Shown one piece after another: positions 33,591 to 39,401 of a stretch of DNA of 39,401 nucleotides; within the stretch, counting starts at the first letter, position 1; each line of letters opens with the position of its first letter. The stretch lies in the NCBI RefSeq assembly GCF_000003605.2, contig NW_003146288.1, positions 11,004 through 50,404 of the forward strand. Reading direction: 5' to 3'. The DNA comes from Saccoglossus kowalevskii (lineage: Eukaryota; Hemichordata; Enteropneusta; Harrimaniidae). Both the position numbers and the translations under genes were made by a program. The notes beneath the pieces are model-generated. The model was given only the letters and a program-made list of their open reading frames with translations. It was not told where the DNA came from and made no database searches.

Positions 33591-36500
33591 TTTCATAAAA
33601 TCTACCCACGGCAAATGCAATACTGTCACGATGTACACCAGTCATAATTATTTATGCAGCCAGTTTCTGTAACAGATGTCAAATCAGTTCATTAACTGAT
33701 AACTGGTACATGTACAATGTAATATGTAGTCAGACAGAGGAAAATATAAGTACCGGTAGACATCTTTAAAGCTATAACACTGCTAAATGGGTATGGGTGA
33801 TTTTCTTACCCAAATTGACTACATGTTTGTATACCCTGATAATTTGTAATATGTTATACAAAGTAGAACAGAACGAGTACACATGTATATACAACAGTGT
33901 ATTTAAATCAACCCTAATACATAAAGATGGCCATCTGAACTCACTAGTGGTTGGCCCAATTTTTTTTCTAAAATAGTGAGTAGAAAAACAGGACACGTTT
34001 TATGCAGAATGGCACTTTAATTAATAAGTTCAGTGAATGAAAATTTCCAAGGTCAGTGGTGAATCTTGAATAAATTCCGACACTGCGGCACCTTATAATT
34101 AGAGTGCCATTCATTTTTTTTTTACTCCAACAGATAGAGATACTGAAGGACTGAAACAGGATAATTAAATTTACATTGTCACCTATAGATGGATAATCTA
34201 TGCAGCGGATATATCAGATGAGTTGAGTACAAGTAGGAGGACACTGACAATGAATAACGCACACAACATGAATATTGCGGAAGCACAGAAAGTAGGGCAG
34301 TCAGATCAATGTTCAATTCAATTTCATTCAACGAGTGACAGGAGAAAAAAGAAAGAAAAAAGGATCAGCGAATTGATCTCCAAAACATTACTCTGTAAAA
34401 CTACTAGAAAGAGGAGTGATCCAAACCCAACAAATACACGTATACATGTACATAGGTGAAAGCTCGAAGTGTGACTGCTGGGGCAATTACACTGTTCTAT
34501 TCAACGCACTTCTCTGACGTCAATTTTTACTTTTTTTCCCTCTAGAATATTACACACTGAAAGAGGCATCTCATTTGTATTCGTAGGATGAAGGACAGAT
34601 TGGACTCAGACTTCATTATTCCAAATACACAGAAATGAATTTATTTTAAGCTTGAATGCTTTTTCTCTCCGAAAAATCTCTGCTGCTGTTTTTTTTTTTT
34701 TTTTTTTTTTTTTTTTCAAGTCTGTTTTATCATAACATAATGCATTTTGTAAAAATTTCTGTCTATGCTCTTTTTATGTATTTGGTGTGTTTCAATTAAA
34801 GTATTTCTTGGAATAAGAATTATACGTGCATATAGCTTTCATAGTAATATTTACAAAGGGGAAGGCAGCGGCACTCTGCAATCAAACAGATTTCTACCAA
34901 TATTTACCCACTAGAGGAGACCAATTTGAAGCAGAAGAATTCATTAACAGCATACAAAGTGGTGGAATTGATGAGATATTTCGTTTATTTCAACACTACT
35001 TTATTGTTTTCTCTCCCAGTTTCACTTTCACATCTGTATATCCCAAATACTCGCATGGAAAGGGTGGGAGTGCATGGGTGGTGGAGAAAGGCATTTATGG
35101 TAATAGTACATTCAGTTACCATGGCAACCAAAATTTACATATTTGCAACTGAAAATAAATGTAATAACTTATTCACTAGTGGACACTAGAAACAAAAATT
35201 AGGATGGTTTTGTAGACAACGAACATAATTAGTATACCCACAGATGATGACTCAATCAAAATCCAAAATTAAGAATAAATATAGGAATGCTATATTATGA
35301 AAAAACATACAAATAATGAAATCTTCATTAATGTTAAAAAATAATTTATGTTGAAAATACCAACATAGTGCTTTAATTTACCATTGTAATATAATAAAAT
35401 AACAATACAGACAGATTAACATAATATAGACATCCAAATTCATTACAACATATTTTATGTACATTATATCGAATAATGACCTCTCGTATGGAGCAACAAT
35501 TTCCATACATGACCACACAGTTACAAGGAATAGTCCTTCAATGAAAAGTAAAGATAGATATGTCATTTTCATTCAACAAATGCAGAATTTATATATTTCA
35601 CAATATATTTTCCACTAAGGCATTATGGGAATTTAAACAAAGTATTATAATAAGGGCGAAAGCTAATAATTTTTTTTTGTCTACCTTGTAAAAACCCTCA
35701 TATATGGGCAGTAAACAACGATGGCTATTTACCACGTCAATATGTACAGAGAAATTCCTTATGTTAAGGTAACACATTTTCATTTCTATTAGTAAAAGGT
35801 CATTTCTAGAACATAAGAAGTGCTGCATCCTGCTGTAACTATATAGGAGGGGACGAATGAACAGCTGACAGACACGCAGACACGCTGTATTGTTGATTTG
35901 CGCTAGTTTTATTGAGCTTTTAAGTCGTACATTACCAGAAAGTGGAATATCTGCATACAGCACTTTTGTTCACCCCCCCCCCCCCCCCGTGATGATTGTC
36001 CTTTTTAAGGAGGGAAATTAATGTTATCACGTTCAAGAGAGAGAGGGGGGGAGGGGTCAACACTTCTTGGCTTCTACACTAGTCACTTATCTTCTACACT
36101 AGGTAAACATTCAATCCCAAACATAGTTCGTAAGAACTTGAATATTTCAGAACAACAACAAATTTGATTCAAATGTGAGCCAATAAATGCATGCATACTT
36201 TGAGTGTGATTTTAAAAGCAACCAATATCACCAAAAGCTAACAAGACTCTTAAAATAAGAGAAGGTATAGTCACGACATGACCTTCTCTAATAAAACCAA
36301 TGGTCTTGTGCATATGAAGTTCTTGGTCATCCCTCCTAAATTATTTACGATAAAAATAATTATCACAATAGGTACAATAGGGGTGATAACATGCTATATT
36401 GTTTATGTAAATCAGTCAATGGATGATGAACAATCAGTAATAAAGTGAGGTTTCATTCTGTCAACAAAGCTAAAATTTTATTCCGTCGACATTGTTGAAA

Positions 36501-38751
36501 TAAGTACCAAAATTTATTTATATTTTAACAACACTATTAACAAAGTTAAGGTGTCTCAGTATTTTTAGGGGCTGAATTAAAATTAAAAATAAGAAACACA
36601 ATTTGGCATTATTATGTGTATGTGTGACCTTAACTGAACCTGATCTGCTGAATCACTGCGGCGTATTGACAAGGAAATAATTTAAGCCTATTACCTGTAT
36701 GTGTGTATTCATGAGTTGCATCAAATACTTTAGCCAGATAGTAATACCTGGTATCTACATAATGAATATCACACACATTATAATTAAATGGCCATAAACA
36801 AAACAAAAAAACAACTCAAGACAGGCTACCATAAAGAGAGATCAGTTGATGGCTTGATGACATTAGTAACTGCATTAAACACAAACTGACCTATTTTCAC
36901 TCAACGAAAGGGAATGTGATGAAAAACATCCTTGAGCCCACCAGCACACTAAAAACTGTACAGCATAATTTTGACTATCACTTGGGAAATCCTACCTGAC
37001 ACAAAACATTATATATAAACATACAGTTAAACATTGACAAGGCAAAGAAGCTTTCACTTTCACACAACACATCGTGGAAATGGTTATTTTTTTTATTTCT
37101 TAGACAGTTGAAGATATTTGATATAGAATTAAACTATATACTCGCTTTGATTTAAATGCATGTGATCAAAGTCAACAGTGTACATTCAAGACACAGAGAA
37201 AACATACTATTTACACGTCGCTTGCAGTCAACTGTAATGTACACAACATACCATCACCTTGTCAACTGCATGTACACTCAAGCCACTACTACTGCTATTC
37301 CTTTGTGCTTTAGATCGGCAATGCATGGTTACGCCGGCAGCTTTACATACTGCGATCCACTCACTGTGCTATGAGTGTTTCCAAACTTGAGATTTCTAAA
37401 AATGTTGGTGAATACAATTACACATCAACTTTCTCTCACTCTCTCTCTCTCCCCTTCTGTAGTTATGAAAGACTTACTACAAGGTCTTAAACGAGGAAGA
37501 TGTCACTAGTTTGAGTTTACTGAATCCAGTTTCATTAAATCTGAATCAGGGATGCAAACATGCTAAATGAATGCAGAAATGTAGTAGCGGTATATGCAAT
37601 CTAATTAAGCAGGGTTATGTTACTATCAGGGTGAGTGAGGTGTGGTTTCTGTACAACAAGTGCTAAATATATGCAAGAAAGCCCCCCCCCCCCCCCATGT
37701 AATTTTTTATGAAGTGGCCGAGGTTTTGTAGTTTTCCAATGCTACTCAGTAATAATAAATCAAATGCAATTGAATAATTGTGTGTCTGCAAGAAAACATT
37801 CAAGTTATTGATAAATAATGCATAAACACCAGTGTTTCAATTTTAATTTAATTTATAACACATACAGTGCTATTTTTATGCCCCCCCCCCTAATTTTCTT
37901 TTTTTTAAATTGATTTTTTATTTGCGGATTTGGTCTTATTCATTAAATTCCAAGAAGGATAGTAATCTTTGTGGCTGAATTAATAAAATCTAAATCCATA
38001 ATGGCTTAGTAGTGGAATATTAAAACGTAGAAGGAGTTTATGTCTTTCATTTTTGGGTACAAATTGATACAACTGCATTCCTAAAATAACCAGGACAAAA
38101 ACAAAAATGGTGAGCAAGAACACATGCTGTATTATCAAAACTACTAAAAGCAGAATGAAAATAACATTTCTATTGAAAAAAAAAAACACTTTGTTTCAAT
38201 GTAATGTGCATAATTTATCCAAATGTTAATCTACTGTGGTAGAATAATTCAAATATCGATGCAGAACAAACAGGAGGAAGAGAGGCTGAGAACAAAAAGA
38301 ACTTAAACTACCTGATGTATTTACAAGATTCTCCTCTCAAAATACACAATTCACATCAGAATCACTATTCAAGATAATAATCCTTTTTTTTTTTCTAAAG
38401 CACAAGGATTTTGTTTTAATTTACAAAACTTTATATTTGCAAACTTGATGAAGATAACACTCATGGTAGGCACTATTACATGTTCAGATCAAAAGGGAAA
38501 TAGTTGTAATGTAATACTCATTAATTTGAAAAGGGTTGTAAAAGCGATGCATGTCAAAATACTTTCTAGTTATTTGAGTCTCTTCTTTCAGTCAGAAATT
38601 GCTACAATTCAACAACACACATAGCTGAATATGATAGCATCAACCCTGGACAATTTTATGGAGATAGATCAAGCTTATAGGAGTGTAGCTGCGTGTTCAA
38701 TGCCCAATCAATAGCGAGCTACTGGTAACCCTTCATCAGTTAGCATGTAAC
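33591..38751. other. No gene recognised; homopolymer tracts
   Basis: A 5-kb AT-rich stretch. It includes T28 at 34689-34716, C16 at 35973-35988, C15 at 37682-37696 and a shorter C run at about 37881-37890. The longest frame (35598-35963, minus, 121 codons) has no domain I recognise. A minus frame at 37980-38189 resembles a channel S5 helix (see findings). Confidence 0.5.
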
Positions 38752-39401
38752 CAGTGTTCTCCCCACATAGAACAAAGCATGGCGGCACCGCCATGCGTGG
38801 CGACCCGGCCGCCACGCTTGGGCTCATACCGCCATGCTTACAACTTCACTGCCATGCTAATAGGATGCATTGTTTACATCCATTTGACCCGCTCACATGT
38901 AGCACTGCATAAATTATCACCGTCTACGCCACGGCGGTTTGAACTTGCCGGGACAAATTAAACAGTCCTATTGTTAAACACGTGTGAAGTACAGACGCAG
39001 TCAATGGGGAACAAATTGTCACTCAAGTTGCAAACACCGAGATGCTATATGACAAAACATGTAAAGGAAAAAAAGGTGATGCCGCCCGGCTAAAACGTAC
39101 AATCACCGCTAGCACAGCACAGAAACGTGTAGAAACACGGAAACGGCGTGAGGCTGGTTTTGATGAGTTGTGGAAAAAGACATTTCCCTGGTTAAGGTCA
39201 ATTGTTCAGGTAATATTTCGTAATTTTAGAAATAAAATGCCAGTGTGTGTATGTTTTGCCGATTGTAAGAACACCGAACTTCAATCAACATCTTAGACAC
39301 GAGGCTGGTATAAACACGACATGAAAAAAAAAACATCACTCGTTACTGTCAACTTTTTTAGATTATTTATGGATATCTTCATAGATTAATGGGTACGCGT
39401 A
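38752..39401 (+). mobile_element. 5' end of a probable hAT transposon
   Basis: CAGTGTTCTCCCCACATAG fits the CAGNG start of hAT terminal repeats. It is followed by a GC-rich, hairpin-prone region in which CATGGCGG and CCGCCATGC alternate (38779-38850). The coding exon at 39042-39209 lies downstream on the same strand. The element runs off the window, so neither the 3' end nor the 8-bp target duplication can be checked. Confidence 0.5.
39042..39209 (+). CDS. Probable first exon of a hAT/TTF-type zinc-finger protein
   Basis: From an ATG the frame reads MLYDKTCKGKKGDAARLKRT, then a basic stretch and GFDELWKKTFPWLRSIVQ. The FxxxWxxxFPWL pattern is typical of the start of TTF-type/hAT-derived zinc-finger proteins (ZNF862-like and hAT transposases), just before the BED/TTF zinc finger. 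A donor TTGTTCAG|GTAATA follows at once, so the zinc finger would be in the next exon, outside the window. It may be a live or dead transposase or a domesticated gene. A relation to the CAGTG terminus at 38752 is inferred from position and strand. Confidence 0.5.

Noticed and set aside
34223-34459. Plus-strand frame with a basic KKKEKR stretch
   Set aside because: No recognisable domain, and A-rich low-complexity DNA explains the Lys/Arg content.
35598-35963. 121-codon minus-strand frame
   Set aside because: AT-rich composition, no domain I recognise, and no fit in phase or splice signals to the PKC gene. A chance frame is the simplest reading.
17466-39401. Search for the PKC C2-domain exons on the minus strand
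   Set aside because: I looked for DPYIALNVDD-like and DLEPEGKVYV-like coding and found none. They are probably beyond the right edge or too diverged to see by eye.

Overview
The window looks like an intron-rich, AT-rich, repeat-dense animal nuclear locus. The frequent TACATGTA-type words, the many tandem arrays, and a Helitron-like element carrying a 157-bp tandem core suggest a lophotrochozoan such as a mollusc, brachiopod or annelid. This placement is an inference. There are no bacterial-style genes, operons, rRNAs or CRISPR arrays. Two assembly gaps (runs of N) lie at 12482-13056 and 28317-28512.

The one gene I can identify with confidence is a novel-type protein kinase C (PKC epsilon/eta class) on the minus strand. 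Ten exons are visible, and every visible junction has AG/GT splice signals and matching codon phase. From 5' to 3' of the gene they are: 17465-17409 (linker), 16234-16066 (pseudosubstrate and first half of C1A), 10747-10716 (a 32-nt microexon), 8608-8520 (end of C1A), 7103-6986 and 6771-6638 (C1B), 5392-5329 and 5056-4952 (Ser/Pro-rich V3 hinge), 3325-3135 (hinge end and Gly-rich loop), and 658-485 (catalytic Lys and alphaC). They total 1133 coding bases. The N-terminal C2 domain was not found and may lie beyond the right edge. The rest of the kinase domain lies beyond the left edge.

The introns and the 22 kb right of the gene's first visible exon are mostly repeats. Tandem arrays have units of 29, 21, 49, 157, 61, 23, 26, 96 and 92 bp. 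Mobile elements or candidates are: a pearl/Helitron-like element at 7331-8161 with relatives at 24053-24520 and 26396-26710; a tRNA-like SINE head at 11385-11440; an 899-bp terminal-inverted-repeat element at 22936-23834 whose empty site is also in the window; a 1.15-kb insertion splitting the 92-bp array (27951-29102); a decayed LINE reverse-transcriptase tail (about 31010-31420, minus); and the 5' end of a probable hAT transposon with a FPWL-type exon (38752 to the window end, plus).

The points most worth checking are: a Tyr instead of the Trp usual in novel PKCs at the diacylglycerol-affinity position of C1B; two phase 1-1 cassette exons; a satellite that carries a perfect DR2 nuclear-receptor motif in eight units; and the filled-site/empty-site transposon pair.
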